Of a DNA stretch of 64,000 bases, positions 6,797-16,498 are shown one piece after another. A program made the position numbers and the translations under genes. Each line of letters begins with the position of its first letter. Positions within the stretch are counted from its first letter, which is position 1. The notes below the pieces were generated by a model. The model was not told where the DNA came from. It worked only from the letters and a program-made list of their open reading frames with translations, and made no database searches. The DNA is from an uncultured Schlesneria sp. (lineage in GTDB: Bacteria > Planctomycetota > Planctomycetia > Planctomycetales > Planctomycetaceae): assembly GCA_903871875.1 (NCBI GenBank), contig CAIQIR010000091.1:1-64000 (forward strand), written 5' to 3'.

Positions 6797-9716
6797 GGAC
6801 AGACTCGTCGGTGGGTGTGGGTGAGTCTGGACCGTCCAAGTTTTGGTAAAGTGGATCAACCCAGAGACCGCGGGCGTCAACCTCCATAATATCCATATCG
6901 CGGTGAATGTTAATCCTATTTCTCTCGTACAGCGTCCAAGTTTGGATCAAATTGTTCTGGGCTCCCAGGATCGCATTGACAGCCTGCAACAAATTCAGAC
7001 CGGTTTGTCCGAGATTTGTGGTTCCTCCTTGTCCCGCAGTTTGTTGTTTCGGGTTAATCGTGTTGGCAACTGTAATATCGAGCTGAACGGCCGCTTCGCG
7101 CAGATTTTTCCGTGTGGCCTCAAAATTTTGAGCGTTCATGCGCAATTGCCGCCAACTGGTTCGAACGTCGTATTTAATCTGATCCTCGAGCAACATGTAG
7201 GCACGACGGGCCTGTTGATAGTTCACGAGTGACTGTCGATAGGCATTTCGAACTACCATTTGATCCAGCGGCGCCGTCATTTGCAGGCCAACCTGAAAAG
7301 TGCTGGTAGCTCCGCGGAAATCCAGCGGATGGTTGGCCCCTGGCGGCGTATTCAAACTTCCTTGCGCCACGAGATTCAACACTGCCTCCAAACGGTTGGC
7401 AGCGACTTCCACATTGCGGCGGGAATCCATGACACGAGAACGCATGTTCATTAAGTCTAGACGATTCGCAAGTGCCGTCTCGGTCGCTTCCTCGACTGAC
7501 ATCTTAAAATCGGCGAGGTCCACCAGTTCGGCTCGTGACCCCACCTGCAAAACTCGCAAGTTTTGGAGTACCAGCATCAAATCTTCGCGGGCATCCTTCA
7601 TCCCACTCAGAATGGACTCACGATCGCTTACGGCCAAATTGGGATCTTCGACTTGACGTGTCCATGCCTCGACCTGTTGAACAACCTCGGCGTAACTCTC
7701 GCGAACATTTTCGAAGATCAGAATGTCGCGTTCAAACCGGTTAGACACCGCTTCCCGTGACTCGTCCCAAAGCAATTCCTGCAGGCGTTTCGGCATGATG
7801 TCCCGCACGCGGCTAAGATCGGTACCGACCAGATCGACGGCATCGGTACCGACGGCCGCTGTCAGCTGGGCAAATTTATCGACGACGAATCTCAACTGCT
7901 CCAGCGGCGGATCATCCGCATCGACTTGCCAGACCTTGCCGACAAACCTGAGCAACCGTTTCTCGATGGCGTTCAAACGGGGATCGATTAGCTCGAATTG
8001 CTTCAACATGCTGCGGTCCAGTGTGACCTGCATGTCCGACGGAACCCCCAGGAAGAATTTGAATTGATCGATTTCGTCGTCGAAAGCAAACTTCAATCGC
8101 CGCTCGTTGATCTCCGAAGAGGTCAGTGCAGTCGCGATTTGCGAGTAGTCAAGCGTGGTGACGCCGACGCGAAGTTGCACAAAAATCTCGCGGATCGCCG
8201 TTTGATAGTGCGGATCATTGCTAAGCGCGAGCAGCTGATCTCGCTCAGCGTCGGACATTAATCCGCGATCCTTCCAGCGCAGTCGTCGCGTTTCTGACGT
8301 GTAGCTGATTTTGCCAGCGAGTTCGGCCGGGAACTCAATCCCGTTCCGTAACGCACCTTTCTCCAGCCGCCGAAAGGGCGTTTGAGCGACCATTTCTTTC
8401 ATGCGTTCGGCATGGATTCGAAAGGCTTCGACGTTGTCGTGCTGATTCAGAACCTGCTGCAACTGGTACAACAGTCCGTAATAACCGGCCGGAGCCGCGG
8501 ATGCGCTGGCCACGGTCGTCCCGACCGTCGTTCCGGCCGCGACGTTAACGCTGGCACTGGTACTGATCACTGCCGGATTGACCACTGACGTGCCCGAGGT
8601 CGCCGAAATTGGCAGTGGCGAACTGACCGATCCACCCGCCGTATTCACCACAGCATCGGCAAAAAACAGTCGGCGATAACGAGCCAGGATTCGGACGTTG
8701 TAAAGTGTATTACGTTCACTGAACGTCAGGTTCTCAAGAAAGAATTTTCGGCCGGCACCGGCCAAGAAGGGCTGTACGAGCGAATAGGACAACAGCGACT
8801 GGGACGTAGTCTGTTGCCCGCCAGATGAGAACAGCCACAGTGTGTTGTTGGCCAGCCCCGCAATCCATTGACCGCCTGTCGGTAGCACTTGGCTTACCCC
8901 GCCTACTGAACCGAGCCCGAGAGTGTTACTGACCCCAGGAATCGTGGTATTGCTCAGAATTCCACTGGGAACGGCCCCCGTCGGCAGCGACGCGGACGGA
9001 GCTGTCGGAGCCTGGCCGACGAGATATCGGACCTGAAACTGATACTGGTCGAGCGACAACTGGAGCGAAGACAGAAAGAGATTCTCCAATTGCGTCTGAT
9101 AGTCACGGCTATGCAGCGACGCGAGTTCGATCGTCTGACCGAGCGTCAGATTTTCGATGGTCGGCACAATACGAATCGTCTCTTCCGTCGACAGTTTTGT
9201 CGGATCGGTTTTGTAGGTCACCCCGTCAGACAGGTTATAGCTGTCGTGAAACGTGTCCGGTGCAAGGCCGAAATTCGCCAGCCACTGGGGGTTTTCGACG
9301 GACATGTTCTGACCAAACTTGTGCCAGCTTTTATAGCCGCGCCATCCGTTCACCCATTGCATATATCGATTGGCCGCAGGATCGTCTGGCGGCAACGGCG
9401 GCTTATCCCTGTCATCCACTTCGTAGAAACGACTTCGTGGATCAGGCTCGACCGAGGTACGAGGTAGAACCCAACGCTCGTCAAATTGCTTCTGACTCAG
9501 AATATTATAACCGTCGAAGTCCGCCTGACTTCTCCAAAAGCTGCGTGAACAGCCACAGCAGGCCAGCCATCCACACGCCAGAAACACCCACAATCCACGT
9601 GCTTGGCGAGAAAGTCCGGCAACGGTCGGTAAATCGCTTTGATACGGTGGGATCGAAAAATGGAGCGGCGCAGCGGTCGCCATGCGTTCGATTCGAGCTG
9701 ACGAATCCGTCCTCAT
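6450..9716 (-). CDS. TolC-like outer-membrane efflux lipoprotein (long reading frame)
   Basis: An outer-membrane factor of the TolC/CusC type, judged from long alpha-helical hairpins with typical tracts such as LANRLDLMNMRSRV, the pattern TSTFQVGLQMTAPLD before repeated RNAYRQSL, and the final helix with NNLIQTWTLYERNRI. The N-terminus has a signal sequence (about residues 41-56) rich in cysteine (C48, C53, C54, C56), consistent with a lipoprotein, though the exact acylated cysteine is unclear. At 1088 residues it is about twice the usual size, with a Ser/Thr/Gly/Pro-rich insert (about 240-400). The last 110 or so codons overlap the adaptor gene and encode a highly charged Gly/Arg/Asp-rich tail that looks like a shadow of the other frame. 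The ATG at 9716 overlaps the MarR stop in ATGA. Confidence 0.78.
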   Translation of the reverse strand: MRTDSSARIERMATAAPLHFSIPPYQSDLPTVAGLSRQARGLWVFLACGWLACCGCSRSFWRSQADFDGYNILSQKQFDERWVLPRTSVEPDPRSRFYEVDDRDKPPLPPDDPAANRYMQWVNGWRGYKSWHKFGQNMSVENPQWLANFGLAPDTFHDSYNLSDGVTYKTDPTKLSTEETIRIVPTIENLTLGQTIELASLHSRDYQTQLENLFLSSLQLSLDQYQFQVRYLVGQAPTAPSASLPTGAVPSGILSNTTIPGVSNTLGLGSVGGVSQVLPTGGQWIAGLANNTLWLFSSGGQQTTSQSLLSYSLVQPFLAGAGRKFFLENLTFSERNTLYNVRILARYRRLFFADAVVNTAGGSVSSPLPISATSGTSVVNPAVISTSASVNVAAGTTVGTTVASASAAPAGYYGLLYQLQQVLNQHDNVEAFRIHAERMKEMVAQTPFRRLEKGALRNGIEFPAELAGKISYTSETRRLRWKDRGLMSDAERDQLLALSNDPHYQTAIREIFVQLRVGVTTLDYSQIATALTSSEINERRLKFAFDDEIDQFKFFLGVPSDMQVTLDRSMLKQFELIDPRLNAIEKRLLRFVGKVWQVDADDPPLEQLRFVVDKFAQLTAAVGTDAVDLVGTDLSRVRDIMPKRLQELLWDESREAVSNRFERDILIFENVRESYAEVVQQVEAWTRQVEDPNLAVSDRESILSGMKDAREDLMLVLQNLRVLQVGSRAELVDLADFKMSVEEATETALANRLDLMNMRSRVMDSRRNVEVAANRLEAVLNLVAQGSLNTPPGANHPLDFRGATSTFQVGLQMTAPLDQMVVRNAYRQSLVNYQQARRAYMLLEDQIKYDVRTSWRQLRMNAQNFEATRKNLREAAVQLDITVANTINPKQQTAGQGGTTNLGQTGLNLLQAVNAILGAQNNLIQTWTLYERNRINIHRDMDIMEVDARGLWVDPLYQNLDGPDSPTPTDESVHDIPPEPTPAGNSSAKTSRSKRSSHPGIVRLGLFAPAAPAKTEVEEGDRRGRRGLGGRARVAPTEIRLVSDLDGVDEDTGPDRGTGDRDGEEGDVPDHSGRERVSRQYEERGSVE

Positions 9717-10363
9717 GCGACATCCTTTTCATGCGATTTATTGCCGCCTGAAGAACTCAGTGCCAACAACATCCGCCGCAATGCGAATTGGGGTGATTGT
9801 GGATCATCGGCGGGATCAATACCGGGATCGCTCGCCGTCATCACACGTTCATTGAATGCCGTTTTGGGTGCCGCGACGCCAACGGGCGAGAGGGCAAAAG
9901 ATGGCTCAAGACTCGCCCCAAGCCGTTGCAATAGGGCGAGCAACCGCGGAGCATCATCGGCTGGAATTCCATTCATGAGACGCCCTGCCCAAGCCGTCCG
10001 GCTCGCATCTACCGAGGCAAGAGTTGAGCGTCCCATTGATGTGATCTGCAGTACACGTTTTCGTCGATCGGCATCGCTTCGCGATCGGCTCACCAGCCCG
10101 TCCCGCTGCATGCGCTCGATCAAAGTGCTGACGTTCGATTCCGATTGATAAAGCTGATCTGCCAATTCCGCCTGTGAACAACCGTTTTCACCCGCGCGGG
10201 CCAGGACCGTGAGCACAGCATGCCGCCCGTCCGTCAATTCGTACCGTCCCAGCCAGTCGTTCAGCCGAAAACGAACGATCTGCGACACCCGCAACAGCCC
10301 ATCGAGCAGGTCTGCCGAATTCAGCGACGCTTGATTACGACATCCATATCCATCGGAATCCAT
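9713..10363 (-). CDS. MarR-family transcriptional regulator
   Basis: A 216-residue winged-helix protein. The recognition region CSQAELADQLYQSESNVS is followed by the wing LVSRSRSDADRRKRVLQIT, which contains the characteristic DxRxR motif of MarR regulators; these usually repress efflux genes until a small ligand or oxidant binds. A C-terminal extension of about 60 residues follows the typical domain and has no recognisable fold. The start at 10363 has AGAGGG seven bases upstream. The stop codon overlaps the tolC-like start by four bases, so it is almost certainly the first gene of the efflux operon and probably autoregulates it. Confidence 0.88.
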   Translation of the reverse strand: MDSDGYGCRNQASLNSADLLDGLLRVSQIVRFRLNDWLGRYELTDGRHAVLTVLARAGENGCSQAELADQLYQSESNVSTLIERMQRDGLVSRSRSDADRRKRVLQITSMGRSTLASVDASRTAWAGRLMNGIPADDAPRLLALLQRLGASLEPSFALSPVGVAAPKTAFNERVMTASDPGIDPADDPQSPQFALRRMLLALSSSGGNKSHEKDVA

Positions 10364-10979
10364 TCAGCGACCCTCTGCCGGTGAAGCGAAGTTGGAATCA
10401 AAGGCAAATGAAATCAATGCCCGGCAATGCAACGTCATCAATCGTCGCAGAACGCCAACGATGGTCACGGTCGCCGCGCGACGAAAACATTCATCACCCC
10501 AGATTGATTCGTCAGGAAATCGTTCGTATCTGAAGGATTTTTCGCCGCAATCGGAAGAATTTAGCTAACCGTCAGGGTCAGCCAGACCGAGAAACGGACC
10601 TTCTCGCAGTCGATCTGTCGGTAAAGTTCGTCGGTCATAGCCAGAGCAACGAGAGATCGAAAACCGGCAAAGTTTGCCGGTCCGTAAGCCGATTTACGGG
10701 TCACAGTACCGGTGGAGTTCGTCCAAGCGAGCCCCGGAATCTCAGTTCCACAAGAGTGCTCCTGTGAACGGAGGTGAATCTGTTCCAAAAATCATTAATG
10801 GGCAGCGGGACAGATCAATTTGCCTGAATTTATGGGTCAGCGATTTCCAGGATCGTTCGCGGCCCTTGACTGACCATAGATACTTGTGAAGCAGGGATTG
10901 CACGACTAGCATACTTGAAGATGAAACGTCGATGGTCGACGAGTCCCTTTGGCCCCACAATCAGTCGGACAACAATCCC
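10364..10979. other. Long intergenic region upstream of the MarR operon
   Basis: About 600 bases between divergent genes. No family-supported gene is visible. A 75-codon frame on the minus strand (10561-10788) has no ribosome binding site or recognisable motif. The region must contain the MarR operon promoter and probably its operator, but I could not identify a convincing palindrome. Confidence 0.4.
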
Positions 10980-11186
10980 ATGAGCGACCTGTTTCATTTG
11001 GAGCTGACGGATCGTCAACGTGATTTGCTGCTGCGAGGATTGCGATTCGTTCGCAGTAGCCGCATGCTGGAAATTCGCGAAATTCCCGATGGAATCGCGG
11101 AAGAGCGACGAGACGAGTTAAGCGAAATTCGGCATCTGGTCGAACTTCTCGACCACAAAGCCAATAAAGCGACGCCGGTCGGCTGA
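10980..11186 (+). CDS. Small conserved-looking hypothetical protein
   Basis: A 68-residue soluble, charged, helical protein beginning MSDLFHLELTDRQRD and containing LLLRGLRFVRSS and ELSEIRHLVELLDH. Protein-like composition, lack of repeats and an amphipathic helix pattern argue that it is real, and it is isolated between a minus-strand operon and a minus-strand gene. The frame could also begin at the ATG at 10932, but conserved-looking sequence starts at 10980. No clear ribosome binding site is visible for either. Function unknown. Confidence 0.55.
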   Translation: MSDLFHLELTDRQRDLLLRGLRFVRSSRMLEIREIPDGIAEERRDELSEIRHLVELLDHKANKATPVG

Positions 11187-11323
11187 ACTTCTGTTGAATC
11201 CAGGGCTGCGTCGGCCTGTGCGACGCGGAAATTGCGACGTCCGCGACGATAGCTGCCGCCCGACAGACAAAATTGATCTGCCGGGGGGGGCGCGACGACA
11301 ACATTCATCAACAGCCGCCGAGT

Positions 11324-14300
11324 TTATAACCGTGGTTCAGCACCAAGCGTGCCAATCAGTTCCGTCAAATATTCTGGACGACTGACGCGGATGAGCTCTT
11401 TCGCGACAATTTCACGACGTGCATTGATTACCTCAAGCTCCCCAGATTCGGGATTGGAACGATGCTTCAGATACGTATCGAGATAATCTCGATGGCGTTC
11501 CCAAAGGGCAATGTCGCGCCGCTGTTTCGTCACTAGCCGTTCGCGGTACCAGTCACTGGCAAGCAACGTTTCGCGGGTGAAGAGTTGGCGGATCGTCGGA
11601 TCCCGCTCCGTCTTTCCCTCATAATGCCCTTGGGCCATGATCGTCAGCAAGACCTTGAGCGGCGGACAAGCCTTTTCGATTGAGCCATCGTCGAAATATT
11701 GCTGGGCCGAACGCTGCTGAGCCTCGACGATATATTTCACACCATCGACAAATGAATCCTGATCTTGGGTCTCTGGCTGCAAGATCGACTTATCAAAGAC
11801 TTTATCAGGATTGTCGAAGACTCGACCGAAATATCGCCGAATGAATCGTTCCGTAATTCGATAGCCCAGCCGACTGGCCGGAACCAGCTTGCCGTCGTAG
11901 GTCAAATCTGACACCGGTTCGAGCAGTCGTTCTCGAATGAGGAATTTAGGATCCCGCTCATCGGGTGACATGCGGCACCAGACCTCGGGAACGAGCAAGC
12001 TGATATCGTGATCGAAGCGGGCGTTGGGTCCGATATGTCCCGCGGCCGTCGAAAAACCCGGCAAGTCGGTAAGGATCATGGAAACCAACGCAGCGTTGAT
12101 ATCCGCCGTCGGAATCACGGCATTGAATGGCCCCTTGGTCAAGGCCCCTTCACTTCCCGCACCGGTCGTCGATGGACTTTTGCCCGTCAGCGAGCAAATG
12201 TAGTCCATGAACAACTCGGGCAGTTCCTGATAATGGATCGGGTTATAAACGGCCAGACTGCGGATTCCCTTGGTTCGTTCGGGCGGATTGTTACGTCGCC
12301 CCGACAGGACCGCGTTGACTGGCAAATAGACCGGCAAATTTGCGGGAACCTTCCGCCAGAAGCGCGTTCCCATTTCCGCCACATAGCGGTCCATCGGTTT
12401 GACGACGTCGGGCCGGTCCTGCAAATAGCGAGGATTCTTGGATGGCACGCCACCCACCCGTCGCGGATTGTCCGAGCAAACGATGTAGCGGCTATCGGAT
12501 TTGAGAACCGATTCGAGCAGCCGCTTCACCGGAGGCGTGAAGGCATCGAAATCGACGACTTTGTCCAACATCTCTGCGACATTCGCTCGCGTCAGCGGTT
12601 CGAAGTTCGAGATGAAATTGGCCCCTTCCCTCGCCAGATCGGCTTCCGCCTGCTTGTCAAAACCGCGATGGATCGCATCGTCAGGCCGCTGAAACAGACG
12701 ATATTCACAGTTGGAAACGAACTTTTTGCTGGGGTGTTCGCGCCCTTCCTCGGCCAGGAACGACAAGAATCGCGACGGAACGACCACCGACGCGCTGATA
12801 TCGTCTTCATTTTGAACCTTCGACGCCGCGGCAAAATCTTGACGCACCTTGAAGGTCCGCCAGCCATGATCGCCTGACAAGCCAACGCGCAAATAGGTCC
12901 CGACAATCTGTCTGTCATGAACCTTCAATTCGTGACCGGGACTGCCGTTGACAAAATCGACACTGAAGTGACGTCGCCACTCGTCGCCCCAATCGGGATG
13001 ATAGAATCGCTTAATCGCATAAACGAGTGCGTAAACGTGACTGGGAATCCCGGCCAGCCACGCGTTGTATTCGGGAGTATATTCATCTTCCGACGGTGTC
13101 AGCAGCTTGATCACACTGCCGAGCGATCGCTTCGGACTGAGGATCGGTCGACTGGGGTAGATGCCGTAGTTCTGCGCATCCCGCATCGACGGAATCCATC
13201 GATCCGAGAAGTCCCGGTCGAAAATCTTCTGAACTTGATCCAGATCGTCTTGAATCTCGGAAACGAAAACCGAGCCGTACTGCATATAGTCGACCAGCGA
13301 CTTACTGATCTCACTTTTGCCACCGCCGCTGACAGTGCAGGGCTTATGACAGAAGGTCCCTTCAGCCGCCGTTCCAATGATCCGCCAGGACGGAGCGGAC
13401 GGATGCTTCTCCATGCGGACTTTATAACCCGACGGGGCCATATAGACCTTGCCGGGCAGCAAAGGAATGCTGACCAGTTCGCCGTCGCGCTTCCAAGAAA
13501 TGTCCTGTTGGCGCAAATCGGCCCGGGCGTCCTCGGGGATATAGATCAAATTGGGGTAGTGACGGTCGACGCCATATCCACCCGGTTGCACGTGGATCCA
13601 CTGCGAATATTCGCGTACCACATCGTCGAACGTGCGGCCGTTATAACGGCGACTGTTCACCTGAAGCTCTTCACCAAGACTCCAACTGGGGAAGACCAGC
13701 GCTCCGCCGGCATGTTCTTCTTCAACATTCCCCATCAGATTCGCGGCGTAGCTGATTTGAGTTTTGACTTCCTTCTTGCAGTAGCCGAAATAATTGTCGG
13801 CGATGATCGTCACAATGACCCCCGCTTCGTCGCGGCAGGTGATTTTGAACGCTTCACCGTCATTGTAAAGCTCGTTTTCCGACTCCCAGCACATGCGATC
13901 GCTTCGTTGACGGCTGGTCGCCTGGCTGACATGTGGCAGGCCGACTTGTTTCTTCGTCAGCTGCGTCAGATGCGGCGCGAGAATCACGCAACCGGTGTGT
14001 CCCGACCAGTGCTCGACATCGAGTGCCGCGTCATTCATCGGAACAAACGGATCCCCCGCGTTGCCGAAGATCGATTCGACGAAATCAAGATTGCTGACCA
14101 GGGCGCCAGGAGCAAAAAATCGCACTTCCATCGTCTTCTGCGGGCAGTAGCCGGGAACTTCGGGACAGACGATCGGTCGCAACAGGACCGTGACGAAGTA
14201 TCGGGCTTTTTCTTCTTGATTCGCCGTAAAGGGCAGCAACTGCAAATCGGGCGGTGGAGTCATGGCGTGACGGAAGAGCGCCACGTAAGTCTTTTTCGGC

Positions 14301-14860
14301 ACGGTCCGTTTATCGCCCGGGATGGCCAACCCCCCTTCGCAGATGTGAAATGTGCCAACAGTCGTTCGACGGTCTGATCGCGGATTGTGCAGCACCCCGT
14401 TCCGCACGCGATACGAATGCAGGTATTCGCTCTTGAATTCGTCGCCATCAGCCGGCATCGACAATTCACGGGTCAGCCCATGTCGGTCACAAACCAGTGC
14501 ACGCCCGGGTACACGAAGCTTCTCGGGAACGACCGGCTTATCGGCGACTCGCTGCCCCGTCCGATTCGTGTCGGCCGCCTCTTGGGCCAGCACATCCGCG
14601 AAGTAAGAATTCAAAAACGACTCGATCCGTTGATCAACCGGGCAACGGTGATCGTAGAGAAGCCGCGTTTTCTCACGGAAGTTGGTAATCAATCCCGCTG
14701 CTAGCGAGACCAATTCCGTACCGCCCGCCGCTTGCGACACGGGCAACCCGTTGGCCGCCAGCTTTAGATTGAGATATCGCAGCAGTTCCAACCGCTCACG
14801 TGCTTGTCCGCCCGCTTCCAGTTCGCCTTTAAAACCCAAAGCGAGCTTCAAGTCATGCAC
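11324..14860 (-). CDS. Probable PPi-type phosphoenolpyruvate carboxykinase
   Basis: A 1178-residue soluble protein without signal peptide. Three local patterns match PEP carboxykinases. GYCKKEVKTQISYAANLMG followed by EEEHAGG (residues 359-386) parallels the GKK...AEH segment of GTP-PEPCK, where the lysine and the histidine are Mn2+/substrate ligands; here these would be Lys362/363 and His383. TVSGGGKSEISKS (509-521) parallels the PEPCK-specific P-loop (ACGKT or GTGKT). An acidic EIQDDLD follows. The length of about 1150 and the large spacing between motifs fit the pyrophosphate-dependent PEPCK described from Entamoeba and Propionibacterium, which interconverts oxaloacetate + PPi and PEP + CO2 + Pi. 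The assignment rests on motif memory, not a search. It is flanked by a BtaA-like gene on the same strand, 126 bases upstream. Confidence 0.6.
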   Translation of the reverse strand: MHDLKLALGFKGELEAGGQARERLELLRYLNLKLAANGLPVSQAAGGTELVSLAAGLITNFREKTRLLYDHRCPVDQRIESFLNSYFADVLAQEAADTNRTGQRVADKPVVPEKLRVPGRALVCDRHGLTRELSMPADGDEFKSEYLHSYRVRNGVLHNPRSDRRTTVGTFHICEGGLAIPGDKRTVPKKTYVALFRHAMTPPPDLQLLPFTANQEEKARYFVTVLLRPIVCPEVPGYCPQKTMEVRFFAPGALVSNLDFVESIFGNAGDPFVPMNDAALDVEHWSGHTGCVILAPHLTQLTKKQVGLPHVSQATSRQRSDRMCWESENELYNDGEAFKITCRDEAGVIVTIIADNYFGYCKKEVKTQISYAANLMGNVEEEHAGGALVFPSWSLGEELQVNSRRYNGRTFDDVVREYSQWIHVQPGGYGVDRHYPNLIYIPEDARADLRQQDISWKRDGELVSIPLLPGKVYMAPSGYKVRMEKHPSAPSWRIIGTAAEGTFCHKPCTVSGGGKSEISKSLVDYMQYGSVFVSEIQDDLDQVQKIFDRDFSDRWIPSMRDAQNYGIYPSRPILSPKRSLGSVIKLLTPSEDEYTPEYNAWLAGIPSHVYALVYAIKRFYHPDWGDEWRRHFSVDFVNGSPGHELKVHDRQIVGTYLRVGLSGDHGWRTFKVRQDFAAASKVQNEDDISASVVVPSRFLSFLAEEGREHPSKKFVSNCEYRLFQRPDDAIHRGFDKQAEADLAREGANFISNFEPLTRANVAEMLDKVVDFDAFTPPVKRLLESVLKSDSRYIVCSDNPRRVGGVPSKNPRYLQDRPDVVKPMDRYVAEMGTRFWRKVPANLPVYLPVNAVLSGRRNNPPERTKGIRSLAVYNPIHYQELPELFMDYICSLTGKSPSTTGAGSEGALTKGPFNAVIPTADINAALVSMILTDLPGFSTAAGHIGPNARFDHDISLLVPEVWCRMSPDERDPKFLIRERLLEPVSDLTYDGKLVPASRLGYRITERFIRRYFGRVFDNPDKVFDKSILQPETQDQDSFVDGVKYIVEAQQRSAQQYFDDGSIEKACPPLKVLLTIMAQGHYEGKTERDPTIRQLFTRETLLASDWYRERLVTKQRRDIALWERHRDYLDTYLKHRSNPESGELEVINARREIVAKELIRVSRPEYLTELIGTLGAEPRL

Positions 14861-14986
14861 GTCAAAAGTCTCTTTCGGAAGTAGCCCGTGACCAAGTCGT
14901 TCAGTACGCCAAAAAACATCTCAAAATCACGCATCAGCCTATCGTGCACCGCGGGAAGTTTGAACGATACGAATCGCCAACCGAGT

Positions 14987-16183
14987 TCACTTTCGGATGT
15001 CCGCAATGCAAAAGCTGCCATAAGTATGCACACGGTCCTTGGCATGGAGTTCGTTCGCAAGGCCTTCGTGGTAAGTCAGAATGTCGGCAAGTCGCTTTTT
15101 CTGACCGTTGACCGTGACTTCGAGCGGATTGATAAACGTTCCGTCCAATCCAGCGCTCCGCCACAGCGCCCGGGCATTCGGCGATGCTTTGTCCACGATC
15201 GCTTGCCATTCCGATGTCAGAATCTTTTTGGAAGGCTCTTTTGACAGCCAATCCATATGGTCCAGAAGCACGAATCGCGTGATCGGATTGTCCTGATGCA
15301 CCAGAAATCCCTGTACGGTGTTCGTATGTGTCGTGACCTGATCGGCGACACCCGCCTTGAGGCGTTCGAAGTTCTCTTGCTTCAAATATTCAGGACAGGC
15401 GTCATGCGAGTATTGGCCGGTCAGGTAAACCCGCCAGGCATAGTTATCTTTCAGCGGAATCTTGGTGAACACCGCTTCCACTCGGTCCATCACAAACTGC
15501 AGAATTCCGCCCGGATAGCCTTCATCGATTTGTCGGCGTTGAGCCCGAGGCACGCCCAGTAGCGATAGCGTCACATCACGGCGCATCGCAAACTTGATCA
15601 TCGGCTTCCAGAGCTTTTGCGCCAGGTCATATTGCTCAAACAGGCTTCTTTGCTGTTCGACGTTTTCCGCCGCAAGCAGTGCATTGACGGCATCTCGCAT
15701 TTTGGCCACGCGATCGACGTAGTAATTCACGAACCACGCAAACGTACCGCTCGTGCAGCGAAAATAGAACGACTTGCGGCGTCCTTCGCGAAACAAGATT
15801 CCTTTGCGATCCCAATACCGACGAGCGTCCGCCGACAAATGCGGCCGCAGCTTCGATGGATAGACCACATTCCATTCGGGAAGACACCCCTGCCCAAACA
15901 GCTTCCAGAACGTGGGATAATCCAGCTGCTTCATCCCCACCAGTTTCAGATCCAGCAGATGATTCTGCTTGGAGTTCATGTCGACAGCATGAACATGCCC
16001 CGCGCCCGCCAAAGCATAATCAATGGCGTTACAGCCCGCCGAAGTGATGACGACCACGCGGTCTTGAGGAGTCAGCTGCAAAGCGACTCGATCAAGGCGG
16101 GGATCTTCCCAGCATTGGTTGTAAACAATATTTCGCCCGTGAACGAGGTTGAACCAAGTCTTGCTAAGTCGTTCGACAACCAT
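14987..16183 (-). CDS. btaA: DUF3419 protein, BtaA-like 3-amino-3-carboxypropyl transferase
   Basis: The protein resembles S-adenosylmethionine:diacylglycerol 3-amino-3-carboxypropyltransferase, the first enzyme of the betaine lipid (DGTS) pathway. Signature elements are LVHGRNIVYNQCWEDPRLDR at the N-terminus, the nucleotide-binding strand VVVITSAGCNAIDYAL followed by AVDMNSKQNHLLDLK, and the C-terminal YGSFCIADIRK. The frame extends to a GTG at 16252, but the family N-terminus fits the Met at 16183; neither has a good ribosome binding site. The second enzyme, BtaB (N-methyltransferase), is not adjacent, so the end product in this organism cannot be inferred from the window. Confidence 0.78.
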   Translation of the reverse strand: MVVERLSKTWFNLVHGRNIVYNQCWEDPRLDRVALQLTPQDRVVVITSAGCNAIDYALAGAGHVHAVDMNSKQNHLLDLKLVGMKQLDYPTFWKLFGQGCLPEWNVVYPSKLRPHLSADARRYWDRKGILFREGRRKSFYFRCTSGTFAWFVNYYVDRVAKMRDAVNALLAAENVEQQRSLFEQYDLAQKLWKPMIKFAMRRDVTLSLLGVPRAQRRQIDEGYPGGILQFVMDRVEAVFTKIPLKDNYAWRVYLTGQYSHDACPEYLKQENFERLKAGVADQVTTHTNTVQGFLVHQDNPITRFVLLDHMDWLSKEPSKKILTSEWQAIVDKASPNARALWRSAGLDGTFINPLEVTVNGQKKRLADILTYHEGLANELHAKDRVHTYGSFCIADIRK

Positions 16184-16498
16184 ATTGTGGTCTGTTCGTA
16201 TGAGGAAGTCAGAATCGGAAGAAGATAACGCGATGGTCCCGTCAGGAATCACGTACCATGTTCGTGGAACGCGAGCCGATTCTCAACCGAGATCACCCCG
16301 ACTCCCCGTAATACCGATCAGACAAATTCAGGCCTGACGGTCAGCGAAAAGATTCGGTCGCCCTCTTCGAGACGCAAAAGTGGCCGAAAAAGCCCAATCA
16401 CCGTGGCCTTCGTTCGTGTCCTGTGCCAATTGGCGACGGAGCTGGACACAGTGGCGATTTCGGGGCAGAGCCCAAATAAAACGCGATTTTCGCCGGAG

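Noticed and set aside
9197-9751. 184-codon plus-strand frame opposite the tolC-like and MarR genes
   Set aside because: Overlaps two confident minus-strand genes and carries no recognisable features.
10561-10788. 75-codon minus-strand frame in the long intergenic region
   Set aside because: No ribosome binding site or motif; protein-like composition is weak. Left as unassigned intergenic.
12008-12877. 289-codon plus-strand frame antisense to the same gene
   Set aside because: Same reasons; shadow of the minus-strand coding sequence.
12917-14377. 486-codon open frame on the plus strand antisense to the PEPCK-like gene
   Set aside because: It mirrors a confident coding gene on the other strand, has no domain, no ribosome binding site and an Arg/His/Ile-biased composition typical of antisense frames in this GC range.
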